From the IMG/VR virus record IMGVR_UViG_3300022939_000076, positions 1 through 32,760 of that record: a stretch of DNA of 32,760 nucleotides. One strand, written 5' to 3'. The translations under genes were made by a program, and so were the position numbers. Numbering within the stretch: the first letter of the stretch is position 1; the number at the start of each line of letters is the position of its first letter. Origin of the DNA: a virus. The notes under the pieces are model-generated. The model was given only the letters and a program-made list of their open reading frames with translations. It ran no database searches and was not told the DNA's origin. Of this stretch, positions 1 through 7,530 are shown one piece after another.

Positions 1-128
1 TCTTCCACTACAGCCATATAGACCGCACCATGAATCATACCGCCTTGTTTAAATCCAGCCTTGTAACTAGTATAGGAGCAACCTCCCATACAAACTAGTA
101 TGATAATAACCTGTTCAAGTGTGATCAT
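1..128 (-). CDS. Small membrane-anchored protein, 3' end cut by window edge
   Basis: An open frame starts with ATG at 128 and runs off the left edge without a stop, giving at least 42 residues. It begins MITLEQVIIILVCMGGCSY: an uncharged hydrophobic stretch (about residues 6-15) followed by Gly-Gly-Cys, so it is a signal anchor or possibly a lipoprotein signal. After it comes a Gly/Ala/Met-rich part. The AAGGAT at the end of the HAD gene, 6 nt upstream of ATG, serves as ribosome binding site. The stop of the HAD gene lies only 3 bases upstream, so the two are co-transcribed. I do not recognise the family. Confidence 0.6.
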   Translation of the reverse strand, partial: MITLEQVIIILVCMGGCSYTSYKAGFKQGGMIHGAVYMAVVE

Positions 129-131
129 TTG

Positions 132-716
132 TTATCCTTTCAGAATGTCATATAGTTGCTCCCAACTTTTGACAATCGTTGCCGGCCCCTGATAATCCAT
201 ATTATGGCCGTGTTCCATTAGGAATGAATTGAATCCAAACTCAGCACCAACATCTGCGTTTACTGGTTTGTCTTCAATCCACGGTGCTCCATAATATTTA
301 TGCGACAATCGTTCAAGGATTTCATCTTTATCAGCACCACAGTCTAGATAATGAAACCCAACAAAGGCATCACCAAATAATTTTCGTAGGTTTTGAGTTC
401 GCAATTCCTGTGCATACGGATCACTATGAAGACTAGTCACGGCAACAAATAGGTATCCATGTTGTTCAAACAATTTGCGAATGAACCATTGGGCATCACG
501 CAAAGGTGGCAGAAAACCAATAGCGGCACTGCTGTTGAATTGGTTGGTAAGTCTCTTCCCCTCTTCTGGGGTAATGTTAAACCTTTCGTTGATTTTGTAC
601 ATCAACTGGTATCCCTCCACGGGAACCATTCCATTGTGCCTACACCATCCCATGAATGCGGTCTCCCAATCAAGGCAAACCCCATCACAGTCGGTTAAAA
701 TAAATTTGTTTTTCAA
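132..716 (-). CDS. HAD-superfamily phosphatase (5'-nucleotidase-like)
   Basis: The protein has 194 residues. Motif I is TDCDGVCLDW with the nucleophile and acid/base aspartates D9 and D11. A hydrophobic strand ending in TS (residues 94-95) fits motif II, and WIEDKPVNAD with E148 and D149 fits the metal-binding motif IV. This arrangement is typical of small HAD hydrolases that remove phosphate from (deoxy)nucleotides or other metabolites; the substrate is inferred only from the nucleotide-metabolism setting. The start is a TTG that overlaps the TGA of the upstream gene (TTGA), with GGAGG five bases before it. It is the third gene of the unit driven by the promoter at 1414-1442. Confidence 0.75.
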   Translation of the reverse strand: MKNKFILTDCDGVCLDWETAFMGWCRHNGMVPVEGYQLMYKINERFNITPEEGKRLTNQFNSSAAIGFLPPLRDAQWFIRKLFEQHGYLFVAVTSLHSDPYAQELRTQNLRKLFGDAFVGFHYLDCGADKDEILERLSHKYYGAPWIEDKPVNADVGAEFGFNSFLMEHGHNMDYQGPATIVKSWEQLYDILKG

Positions 717-1141
717 GCGGCCTCCTCAAATTTTTCTAGGGCCACATCATATCGGCCGTTTTCATCCTGCGACCATGTGCGCTCACCAACGATATTGCGA
801 GCCATAGTATAGTCCTTTACATCCTCACGGCAAGACAACTTGCCATCAACGAGTTCAGCGTAGATAGCGGTATCCCACTCTTCTACAACTGTAGCGGGGT
901 CAAAGTCGATATCATCGACTAGGTTTTCGCCAACAATATACTCTTCAGCATAATCATTGCGATACTCGATGCACTTAGCCACATCAGTGAAAAACTGGCC
1001 AGACATGGCCTGCTCCAACGAAGCCTCTACAACAAAGCAAGAGCCGCCCTTAGACTTCCAGTACTGCGGGCACTCACCCTTACCGTCCCAATCGTGGGCG
1101 CCATAGTTTTCCATAAACTGAGTGTAGATAACAACTTTCAT
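713..1141 (-). CDS. Conserved-looking hypothetical protein, acidic, 142 aa
   Basis: This is a soluble, acidic protein beginning MKVVIYTQFMENYGAHDWDG, with a Gly/Cys/Trp-rich N-terminal third and a helical acidic C-terminal two thirds. It has no transmembrane segment and no catalytic motif I can name. The ATG lies 3 bases after the stop of the next upstream gene, and its own stop overlaps the start of the HAD gene, so translation is probably coupled. Proteins with this type of start occur in marine T4-like phages as unknowns (my recollection, not checked). Confidence 0.7.
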   Translation of the reverse strand: MKVVIYTQFMENYGAHDWDGKGECPQYWKSKGGSCFVVEASLEQAMSGQFFTDVAKCIEYRNDYAEEYIVGENLVDDIDFDPATVVEEWDTAIYAELVDGKLSCREDVKDYTMARNIVGERTWSQDENGRYDVALEKFEEAA

Positions 1142-1144
1142 AAA

Positions 1145-1381
1145 TTAAACCCCTGACAATTTGATTGCGTTGCGGAACATGATCATGGCATCATCATCAT
1201 TTTCAAAACCCTCTTCACTGGCAAAGTCCATTGAAGACGATCCTGATACCTGAGAAGCGAGACCATTTTTTGCGATGATCTCTGCACATTCTTCGACAGT
1301 AGAACCATAACCAATAGGATCAGCAGCATCGCCAAAGAAGACCAGACCACCATCCTGAGCACCAACAAAATCAATAACCAT
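1145..1381 (-). CDS. Small acidic hypothetical protein, 78 aa, first gene of its unit
   Basis: An ATG at 1402 would add seven residues (MMKERVN), but I prefer the ATG at 1381. The predicted transcription start from the promoter at 1414-1442 is near 1407, leaving almost no leader for the upstream ATG. A GAGAG Shine-Dalgarno-like stretch lies before the ATG at 1381. The protein begins MVIDFVGAQDGGLVFFG and continues acidic and Ser/Asp rich, with no membrane segment. Family not recognised. Confidence 0.65.
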   Translation of the reverse strand: MVIDFVGAQDGGLVFFGDAADPIGYGSTVEECAEIIAKNGLASQVSGSSSMDFASEEGFENDDDAMIMFRNAIKLSGV

Positions 1382-1413
1382 ATTCACTCTCTCTTTCATC
1401 ATCTTATGTGGCC

Positions 1414-1442
1414 ATTATAAGCCATCTGGAAGCAGAAGTCAA
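1414..1442 (-). promoter_or_regulatory. Sigma70-type promoter for the 1381-1 gene unit
   Basis: Reading the minus strand, TTGACT (1437-1442) is followed after exactly 17 bases by a perfect TATAAT (1414-1419). This is the best sigma70-type promoter in the window. It sits in the longest non-coding gap of the early/middle region, just after the inverted repeat that may end the preceding operon. Confidence 0.8.
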
Positions 1443-1457
1443 GAAAAAGCTGCCTCT

Positions 1458-1528
1458 GTAAGCCATTGATTCAAAAGGATAAAGCAAAAAAGTTGAAATT
1501 ATTTTCTTCAATAAAATCAAGGGCTTAC
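1458..1528. repeat. Imperfect inverted repeat with nested small repeat (possible terminator)
   Basis: GTAAGCCATTGATT (1458-1471) and AATCAAGGGCTTAC (1515-1528) are reverse complements except for one central position. They enclose 43 AT-rich bases that hold a smaller repeat, TTGAA...TTCAA, at about 1493-1511. The right arm overlaps the stop codon of the NUMOD3 gene. The placement, between the end of one operon and a promoter, suits a transcription end or RNA-processing hairpin. The T-run is poor, so a classical intrinsic terminator is not certain. Confidence 0.5.
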
Positions 1529-2046
1529 GATACTGGGCGGTATTTGTCGTAAAATCGGCCCCATTGCCAGTCTTCTGGGATGTCGGAATCCGCCCTGACA
1601 AGATGCATTTTTCCCGTGGGTTCGACACACCAGCGCATCTTGGGTCTCTCATACGCCTTCTGGCGAATCTTGGCGAGTGTTTCTAGTGAGTGTTTACGCC
1701 CATACATGGGATTAAACTCTCCCTGCCGTGTGCCCTTCATTGTCTCGGATATTTTCTTTTTGTGGTCTTCACTCAAACCATTTTTGTGGGGGTGTTTGTC
1801 ACCTAGTTTTGCTTGGCGAATCCGTTCTCTGCCCTCTGGTGTGTGCCATGCAGTTCTGTCTCTGCATTTATCAACTATGGGCCAATCCTTTTTGTTGTAA
1901 GTAATAACATACTCTCGCACACCCTCCACCGTTGATTGTTTAATAATCAATTCTCTGGGTTTGGGTACAAGTTGCAGAGAGTTTTCGTCTACAATCCAAA
2001 ATTCATTTCTGGTTTGAAACAAAAAGAATCTTGATGCTCTAGACAT
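1525..2046 (-). CDS. NUMOD3-type DNA-binding protein (homing-endonuclease-like, no nuclease core seen)
   Basis: The 173-residue protein has, at about residues 85-130, the pattern LSEDHKKKISETMKG and MYGRKHSLETLAKIRQKA. These are typical NUMOD3 repeats, a DNA-binding module found in GIY-YIG and HNH homing endonucleases. The N-terminal 60 residues show neither a GIY-YIG nor an HNH signature, so it may be a degenerate or regulatory relative. The start overlaps the stop of the upstream gene (TAATG). Being last before a hairpin and a new promoter fits a mobile gene inserted at an operon end. Confidence 0.65.
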   Translation of the reverse strand: MSRASRFFLFQTRNEFWIVDENSLQLVPKPRELIIKQSTVEGVREYVITYNKKDWPIVDKCRDRTAWHTPEGRERIRQAKLGDKHPHKNGLSEDHKKKISETMKGTRQGEFNPMYGRKHSLETLAKIRQKAYERPKMRWCVEPTGKMHLVRADSDIPEDWQWGRFYDKYRPVS

Positions 2047-2240
2047 TAGAGTTTTTCTAACATTTCTAGTTTGTCTTGATACTCTGCTGCCCTACCAAGT
2101 TCTTCTTCAATGGTCTGCATGACATCTGGGTGTTCAGCAACACCAACAGATTTTTCTGTCAGAATTCTAGCATTAGTCATATGACGATCACGCATAGCAA
2201 CAAAGAAAGAGCTCAATGTTGTTTTAATCTGTTCTTTCAT
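2046..2240 (-). CDS. Small helical hypothetical protein, 64 aa
   Basis: The sequence is predicted largely helical and charged (MKEQIKTTLSSFFVAMRDRH..., ending AAEYQDKLEMLEKL), without cysteines or membrane segments. It follows the PsiE-family gene by 2 bases and overlaps the next gene by one base, so it belongs to the same operon. It could be a small binding or regulatory protein; no function can be assigned. Confidence 0.6.
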   Translation of the reverse strand: MKEQIKTTLSSFFVAMRDRHMTNARILTEKSVGVAEHPDVMQTIEEELGRAAEYQDKLEMLEKL

Positions 2241-2242
2241 TT

Positions 2243-2656
2243 TTAGGATTTCCTCAAATTTACTTTTTCTAGTGATAGTTTGTCTTTATAACTGAGTATG
2301 AATGCAGATATTGCCAACACAAAAATGCCGACACTCTCGTAAATTATGTTCACTGGTTCGGTTCCCTTCGTGGTCAATACAATCATACGAGTCAATGCGG
2401 TAATTGCGATAATGATAGGAAGCGTGACTGGTATTCTGTGGTCATTATAGAATGCACCCACCATGCCAAGTATCTCAGCATAAATGAACAACAAGAAAAG
2501 ATCAGCGAGAGCCATTTTGCCTTGTTGACCAAACATGCCAACAATATCATACCCAGCAGCCCACACCGTACCAGCAACAATGAATAGTAGTAAAGCCTTC
2601 TCAATGTGGAGAATGCCCCTCGACACTCTCTTCTTTACATAATTAGAATCTATCAT
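2243..2656 (-). CDS. psiE-like: PsiE-family (phosphate-starvation-inducible) membrane protein
   Basis: The 137-residue protein has four hydrophobic segments at roughly residues 20-36, 49-70, 76-92 and 104-122. The central signature YAEILGMVGAFYNDHRIPV followed by IAITALTRMIVL is the hallmark of PsiE, an inner-membrane protein induced by phosphate starvation in enterobacteria. Its biochemical role is not established. Length agrees with bacterial PsiE. Its start overlaps the stop of the upstream gene (ATGA), so it is expressed within the replication/nucleotide operon. A phosphate-stress auxiliary gene is plausible in a phage with marine relatives, but no Pho box is visible. Confidence 0.8.
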   Translation of the reverse strand: MIDSNYVKKRVSRGILHIEKALLLFIVAGTVWAAGYDIVGMFGQQGKMALADLFLLFIYAEILGMVGAFYNDHRIPVTLPIIIAITALTRMIVLTTKGTEPVNIIYESVGIFVLAISAFILSYKDKLSLEKVNLRKS

Positions 2657-3147
2657 GACTTTTTCTTGCGGGGAGCTCTCTTCTTCTTGGCCGGTGTTGG
2701 TTTGTTATATTCTGTAATACCAAGCGGTTCCATTAATTTTTCTAGATCGGGATACAACTCTAGCAGTTTTCCATCTTTCACTGCTGTAAGTATCTTTGCT
2801 TCTTTGTGGTGTACACCCTCAAGAATCTGCAACCACTGGGTCTCACGTTTCCAATCTCTCAGTTTATTCATGTTACTGCCTTCAGTGAAAAACTGCGACA
2901 CTCTGCGCCACTCCAACTGAATGGTTGTTTCACCCATACCATCTGGAATATCTTCTTTGATTTTAAGTGTCTCTGGTTGTCCTTCTGGTAGATTCCACTC
3001 TACTTTCTGAGCACCAACCCCAATGCGTACAAGTGGCACAAGGGTTTGATTGGTTTTAGCCCAAGACTTCAGTCTGGCAACTTGATCCTCGACAGATTCG
3101 CCCTTGAATACCCACTCAAAACCTTCGTTTGTTTGTCTAAACTTCAT
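2653..3147 (-). CDS. Hypothetical protein with Lys-rich tail, 164 aa
   Basis: The protein begins MKFRQTNEGFEWVFKGESVE, has a mixed alpha/beta composition and Trp-rich central region, and ends in a strongly basic tail (about residues 150-164: AKKKRAPRKKKS) that suggests nucleic-acid contact. It lies directly downstream of RNase H with a one-base gap, in a region where T4-like phages carry replication accessory proteins. I recall similar unknowns in marine T4-like phages but cannot name a function. Confidence 0.65.
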   Translation of the reverse strand: MKFRQTNEGFEWVFKGESVEDQVARLKSWAKTNQTLVPLVRIGVGAQKVEWNLPEGQPETLKIKEDIPDGMGETTIQLEWRRVSQFFTEGSNMNKLRDWKRETQWLQILEGVHHKEAKILTAVKDGKLLELYPDLEKLMEPLGITEYNKPTPAKKKRAPRKKKS

Positions 3148-3148
3148 T

Positions 3149-4027
3149 TTAAAAATCCTTTACGTTTTCAATTAAACGATGCAAATTAAATTTACTAAAA
3201 TACTTATACACATCATCACGCCCCTTGTTCTTTTGGAGTTCATATTGTGAGATGATGTCATCTTTTATTTCTTGTGGCGTCTGTGACAGATCAACCATCG
3301 TCTTGTTACGAATGTATCCTTCTACCATGTCACCAGTAACCCACTCTTCTGGTTTCATTGTCTTCCATTCAGCAATAAGAGTTTTGCGGATCGGTCTTTG
3401 TCGTTTGTTATTGGTAAAAACATCGTCATCACTGAGAATGTTTGGCACACCATCACCCTTGTCGCCAGTGATAATGTGTTCCATGAGTATTTCACTGGCA
3501 GGTTTATCAATCTTCACAAACTTCTTGCGGATAGGACTCCACTGTGATACGTTCTCCCACTTTTGTAATTGTTGGAAGTCGTGGTCAGCAGACACAATCA
3601 AGAATGGTTCAGCAGACTCAAACAAACCAGACTTGTCAGATGTCTGACTATACTCAGCGAGTGTGCCGATCACATCGTCTGCCTCTGCACCATTGACATC
3701 AATGACTGGATAGGGCATATACTCTGCCAGTTCTTGTTTGACTTGGCCGAGACACTCAAAGATAGTAGACCAATCATATCCACTATCTTCTCTCACTTTT
3801 TTGCGGCTTGCTTTGTAGTTTGGAAATACTTTTCTGCGCCAATATCGGCGGTTATCACATGCGATAACAACTTCACCATACTCTTTGCCCCAACGTGTTC
3901 TATAACTGCGAATCGTATTGAGGATCATGTGACGCACCAAATCAAAATCAATCTCTTCGGTTTGTCGTTTGTTCAACTCAGCCATCAGATTACTGATACT
4001 GATTTGATTATAATCAACTAATATCAT
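3149..4027 (-). CDS. rnh: T4-type RNase H (FEN-family 5'-3' exonuclease)
   Basis: The 292-residue protein carries the acidic metal-binding clusters of the T4 RNase H/flap endonuclease family: D5 (LVDYNQ), D58 (IACDNRRYW), E115/D117/D118 (GAEADDVIG), D148/D150 (VSADHDF) and D189/D192 (TGDKGDGVP). The basic helical-arch segment FPNYKASRKKVRE follows the second cluster, as in the family. Length is close to T4 Rnh (about 305). It removes RNA primers and flaps during lagging-strand synthesis, partnering with the primase at 15.8-16.9 kb. Its ATG overlaps the end of the preceding basic-protein gene by 14 bases. Confidence 0.93.
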   Translation of the reverse strand: MILVDYNQISISNLMAELNKRQTEEIDFDLVRHMILNTIRSYRTRWGKEYGEVVIACDNRRYWRRKVFPNYKASRKKVREDSGYDWSTIFECLGQVKQELAEYMPYPVIDVNGAEADDVIGTLAEYSQTSDKSGLFESAEPFLIVSADHDFQQLQKWENVSQWSPIRKKFVKIDKPASEILMEHIITGDKGDGVPNILSDDDVFTNNKRQRPIRKTLIAEWKTMKPEEWVTGDMVEGYIRNKTMVDLSQTPQEIKDDIISQYELQKNKGRDDVYKYFSKFNLHRLIENVKDF

Positions 4028-4502
4028 CTTCCATTCCCCACACTATTCCAAGATCGGGATAGTAAGTTCCTCTGTCCCGTTTTGGATTACCATCTTTGTC
4101 GTATGCCATTGCTACACAAGTGCGAACCATTCTTTTTTCCATGTTCTCACCATAGTAGTCAGCGATCCAATCACCGTTCTTTAGGTATGCCTCCATGTAT
4201 GCAATGTAAGACTTAATCACGCATTCCTCAGATATGGAACCCTTGACACCTTGTCTTACCTGTTGTCGTAGGGCAGGCAACTTCTCTTTGTTAGCCTTTA
4301 TCCACGACTTCACTTTGGCAAATGATAACGGATCGTCATCTGGTTTGGCCAGTACGTCTGGGTGTACATTTTTGTACGTTGGTGGGTTGGTTTTGGCACG
4401 TTTCTCTCGTGCCATTTTGAGACGTTCCGCAGCAGCGGCACGTTGTTCTTCTGACATAGGTTTGCGCCTACGTCTGGTTTTTGGTTTAGTTTGGGTGGCC
4501 AT
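4014..4502 (-). CDS. Basic N-terminus hypothetical protein next to RNase H, 162 aa
   Basis: An upstream ATG at 4538 is possible, but the ATG at 4502 has a strong AAGGAG seven bases before it and lies about 20 bases after the predicted transcription start. The protein starts with a very basic, disordered stretch (residues 1-40, TKPKTRRRRKP...) and continues with a folded helical domain with Trp and Tyr residues, ending in an acidic tip. First gene of the operon leading into RNase H. In T4 the rnh neighbours are DsbA and the late-transcription coactivator gp33; I see no convincing match to either. Confidence 0.65.
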   Translation of the reverse strand: MATQTKPKTRRRRKPMSEEQRAAAAERLKMAREKRAKTNPPTYKNVHPDVLAKPDDDPLSFAKVKSWIKANKEKLPALRQQVRQGVKGSISEECVIKSYIAYMEAYLKNGDWIADYYGENMEKRMVRTCVAMAYDKDGNPKRDRGTYYPDLGIVWGMEDDIS

Positions 4503-4528
4503 AATGGACTCCTTTGTATTACTATTAT

Positions 4529-4558
4529 ATAGTACCACAGAGGAGCCGCATATGTCAA
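4529..4558 (-). promoter_or_regulatory. Sigma70-type promoter upstream of the RNase H operon
   Basis: On the minus strand TTGACA (4553-4558) is followed after 18 bases by TACTAT (4529-4534). A better-looking TATAAT at 4524-4529 is 23 bases from the -35 and therefore less likely. The context CCTATTGACAT is shared with the promoter in front of the primase. A leader of about 20 bases with an AAGGAG site precedes the ATG at 4502. Confidence 0.65.
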
Positions 4559-4564
4559 TAGGTT

Positions 4565-4792
4565 TTACTTAACAAAATGAATAATATTGTCAATGATTAG
4601 TGATCGCCACTGGGACTTTTCCACATCGAATACGGTAACGTGGGTATCTTTTTGAGTGCTAGTGCCACTAGTAGCAGGAACAACCGACTCCTGTAGAGTG
4701 GCCTTCACAACACGTTCCGTACCATCCTTCTTTTTGTAGAGAATATTAGCAGTACCGTTGACCAGCACATCAATCACCTCTTGTTTATTCAT
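4565..4792 (-). CDS. WYL_2-like small beta-barrel (Sm/SH3-like) protein, 75 aa
   Basis: The chosen ATG overlaps the TGA of the upstream SGNH gene (ATGA) and has GGAG six bases before it; an ATG four codons earlier lacks a ribosome binding site. The pattern (Y/F)KKKDGTERVVKATL, a variable linker, then VFDVEKSQWRSLIIDNI matches the phage/plasmid family formerly called DUF2693, now described as WYL_2, an Sm-like SH3 beta barrel. Such domains bind nucleotides or nucleic acid, so a regulatory role is possible but unproven. Confidence 0.6.
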   Translation of the reverse strand: MNKQEVIDVLVNGTANILYKKKDGTERVVKATLQESVVPATSGTSTQKDTHVTVFDVEKSQWRSLIIDNIIHFVK

Positions 4793-5871
4793 CGCAAACT
4801 CCATAGTTTTTTCTCCATGATTTCATCATATAGTTTAGTAGCTATTGCCTCGTGGCACTTTTCATCTGGGTGGCCACCAGGCATTTTTCCAACAAACGAT
4901 GGATGAGTTTTGTTGAGGAACATATCACCAAAGTCTGTTTGAGACATCTCCGGCATAGACTTGACCGAATTAATCTTATTGTATATTTTATCATATAATT
5001 TAGTTTCACGCAAGAACAAATAGTATTTTTCTTGGATTTTTTTATCCATGCCCCAAAACTCTTCTCCATCACAAAATAGATCGATGATCTGCATATACCT
5101 GTTGCCTTCTCTTATATACCTAGAGAGTGCCCCACATGTTTCTGATTCTTCTACTACTTTCAATCCATCCAAAACCACGTTCATTAGACGCAAGTTACCT
5201 AAAGCATCCCACATGTAACAAGGAATTCTTTTAGCACGGAAAAAATAAACGAGCGATTCAACATATCTCAAAGTATCTAAAACTTGATGTATTGGAGAAT
5301 TGAATTTGTGATTGCCAATCACTTCTGTTTTCATATTCACAAAATGTCTTTGTTCTATGTTTTCTGAAAACAAACTTTGTATGCTATGTTGATTCCAGTG
5401 TGAATACTCCTCTATGACTGGATCAAGGTCATCATCGTCTGGACTGTAGACACCACCCTTTGCCCACTCATTGAAATCCCCATCGGTGTGGTGACCCCTG
5501 ACCCCATCACATTCTTCACATGGGTATGTTGGTTCCCACAAATTTAAAAATCTTTCATTGATAGGAATTTGAAATCTCTCTGGGCCAGTCAATTGAATAA
5601 CTGCTATCCCATCGTATTCAATGTTTTGTGGTTTGTTGAAAAAATCAAGAGTCGTTCTCCAAGTTCTTGGATTTGATCCTGCTCCCCTTGAAATATTTAC
5701 TACACCAGTGTTTAATTTTTGAGACAAAAGAGTTGACCATCTCTTCTCTCTTCTATACTTCGTGTCTACCCACTGATACGGTTCCTTTTTTTCCGTGTCA
5801 TAATATCGTGTCTCTTCTCCCAACTCTGCTCCCAGACTAATGGAACATCCATTGACAAATAATTTACTCAT
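4789..5871 (-). CDS. SGNH/GDSL-hydrolase-like protein, 360 aa
   Basis: The N-terminus LFVNGCSISLGAEL gives a GDSL block I with candidate nucleophile S10. ISRGAGSN (N67) resembles the Gly/Asn oxyanion blocks, and PGGHPDEKCHEAIA (H334) resembles the C-terminal His block. The middle holds a CEECDG cysteine pair and an acidic DDDDLD insertion. SGNH enzymes de-esterify lipids, acetylated sugars or other esters; the substrate here is unknown. It is the longest of three such proteins in the window and lacks the N-terminal extension of the other two. Confidence 0.65.
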   Translation of the reverse strand: MSKLFVNGCSISLGAELGEETRYYDTEKKEPYQWVDTKYRREKRWSTLLSQKLNTGVVNISRGAGSNPRTWRTTLDFFNKPQNIEYDGIAVIQLTGPERFQIPINERFLNLWEPTYPCEECDGVRGHHTDGDFNEWAKGGVYSPDDDDLDPVIEEYSHWNQHSIQSLFSENIEQRHFVNMKTEVIGNHKFNSPIHQVLDTLRYVESLVYFFRAKRIPCYMWDALGNLRLMNVVLDGLKVVEESETCGALSRYIREGNRYMQIIDLFCDGEEFWGMDKKIQEKYYLFLRETKLYDKIYNKINSVKSMPEMSQTDFGDMFLNKTHPSFVGKMPGGHPDEKCHEAIATKLYDEIMEKKLWSLR

Positions 5872-6799
5872 CAGTTTTAGCCTTATCGATTAACCAACCG
5901 AGTTTTTTCCTTAGTCCTTTATCTAGTCTTCTAAATTGATCTACTTCGGAGTTGGTCAGTTCTACTTCCTCTTTATCAGACATTTCCATGCCGTAGTCTG
6001 GTATATCTTTGATCAAATCTTCCTCTTTCATAAAAGTTATACTCTCACCCCTCCTTTGCATGAATGTCATGTTTGCTGAAACAACCAGAAGAATAGCGAG
6101 AGGATCGAATACCAAAACAATAAGGATAATAATCCAGCGGACAGCTGCATCAAAATGATCTTGTGCTTCGTCTCCATAAATTAACTCCGCAATGTATTTT
6201 AGAGGCCCAACTTCCGCCTCAAGTGATAACTGTTCTTTCTGAAGTGGTAAGAGGGCAGTTTGTGATTCTTCAATAGCAGAGTACGCAGCAGTGATCTGCT
6301 GGTTGAGACTGTCCCTTTCCTCTTTTTGCGAATTCCGTGTCGCAATCGCACCCGTATCACCTCTAATTCTGTCATATTCAATGAGCGTTGCAACTGTGGA
6401 GTCAAGTTGTTCCAGTACTGTTTCTGCGTCTTTGATAATCGTTTGCTGATACGCAATGCGGCGTTCCAAGGTCTCGATCTGTAATTCATTATTTCCTCCC
6501 GCATTCACGGTCTGTTCAATGTGAGCCTTTGATAAGAATCCAAAGATTCCTATACTAGTTACAATGGATAGTACTACCACCGCAACAGTAAAGTAACTTT
6601 TGAGTAAAACTCCGGCGGTACTCCAGTTTCTATACAACCAAGATGCAGTGACCAGTTTTGCTACCTCTAGTACTGCACCCATAGTCACAATCTCCGCAAA
6701 AACTGCGGGGAATATAGCCGTTAATCCAATTATTGAGAAGTAACCAGCAACTGCGGAAACGGATAACGCAGAAAAAACTAATAGTAGTAGAAATGCCAT
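5864..6799 (-). CDS. Multi-TM membrane protein with central coiled coil, 311 aa
   Basis: Hydrophobic segments lie at about residues 1-30, 31-55, 65-90 and 217-245. Between the third and fourth is a long Gln/Glu/Leu-rich coiled coil (about residues 105-200), and after the last comes a charged cytoplasmic-like tail of some 65 residues. This topology resembles membrane proteins seen as unknowns in marine T4-like phages. It could modify the host envelope, act in superinfection exclusion or organise replication at the membrane. The start overlaps the stop of the upstream gene (TAATG). No enzyme motif is visible. Confidence 0.65.
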   Translation of the reverse strand: MAFLLLLVFSALSVSAVAGYFSIIGLTAIFPAVFAEIVTMGAVLEVAKLVTASWLYRNWSTAGVLLKSYFTVAVVVLSIVTSIGIFGFLSKAHIEQTVNAGGNNELQIETLERRIAYQQTIIKDAETVLEQLDSTVATLIEYDRIRGDTGAIATRNSQKEERDSLNQQITAAYSAIEESQTALLPLQKEQLSLEAEVGPLKYIAELIYGDEAQDHFDAAVRWIIILIVLVFDPLAILLVVSANMTFMQRRGESITFMKEEDLIKDIPDYGMEMSDKEEVELTNSEVDQFRRLDKGLRKKLGWLIDKAKTDE

Positions 6800-7530
6800 T
6801 AAAAGAATTTCGCCTCTAATTCTAAAAGATTATCAAACTTACTCAAGTCATGTATGTAGTCATTCACTTCAGATGATAGTTTTGGTTTTGGCGTTGGTAT
6901 CAAAGGACTGTCATTGGGCATTGATACGACATCAGAGTAATCCAAAACTGTAAATTCGGATAAGTCTTTATGCAACCCATAAAAATTATAAACGGTTGTC
7001 ATTCTATTGAGAAAAAGTTCTCTCACACTTTCTTTGTTTGTGTCTGCCATAGAGATTTCCGAGTCTGGCATCTTGTCACCTTCTTCCCATTGCCACTTCT
7101 TTGTGATATGACAAATAGCATAGGACTTCCATTGATCAACAAGGGGTCTCTTTATATAAACTTTTTCGTGATCATAGATGTCAGAAAGTCCATATGTATG
7201 TTCATACCCTTTACATATTGCTTTCCTGCCGTGTCTTTCGATGATATCAATATTGTGCATAAAGTTTTCTGGAGACTGCAAAAAACAATTTTCAAAGAAT
7301 ACTCCAGGCAAAGTCACTTCTTCAAACTGGAGTAGAGGAAATATATCATCTTTTTGTTGTCTAAAACTGGTTCCACTGTAAACCGTGTCACCAAATTTTC
7401 TTGTATTACTTCCCGACCAATCTAAGTTCTCCGTTCCACCATATAGCAATGGATCAGATTTGCACCTAGAATAATGATAGTGCCAAGAACCGTTTCTTGG
7501 GCCACCGAATATAAAAACATGATTTGTCAC
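6799..7530 (-). CDS. Sulfotransferase-like P-loop protein, about 243 aa
   Basis: The N-terminal VFIFGGPRNGSWHYHYS looks like the 5'-phosphosulfate-binding loop of PAPS sulfotransferases (usually PRSGTT). KVYIKRPLVDQWKSYAICH fits the 3'-phosphate loop, with an Arg and a Ser about eight residues apart. Family length (about 240-300 aa) agrees. It would transfer sulfate from PAPS to a carbohydrate or small molecule. I chose the GTG at 7530 because it overlaps the upstream TGA (GTGA); a GTG at 7542 adds METK but has no spaced ribosome binding site. Sequence evidence is short motifs only. Confidence 0.5.
   Translation of the reverse strand: MTNHVFIFGGPRNGSWHYHYSRCKSDPLLYGGTENLDWSGSNTRKFGDTVYSGTSFRQQKDDIFPLLQFEEVTLPGVFFENCFLQSPENFMHNIDIIERHGRKAICKGYEHTYGLSDIYDHEKVYIKRPLVDQWKSYAICHITKKWQWEEGDKMPDSEISMADTNKESVRELFLNRMTTVYNFYGLHKDLSEFTVLDYSDVVSMPNDSPLIPTPKPKLSSEVNDYIHDLSKFDNLLELEAKFF

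Noticed and set aside
4524-4529. Perfect TATAAT as -10 for the RNase H operon
   Set aside because: It is 23 bases from the TTGACA box, too far; TACTAT at 4529-4534 with 18-base spacing fits better.
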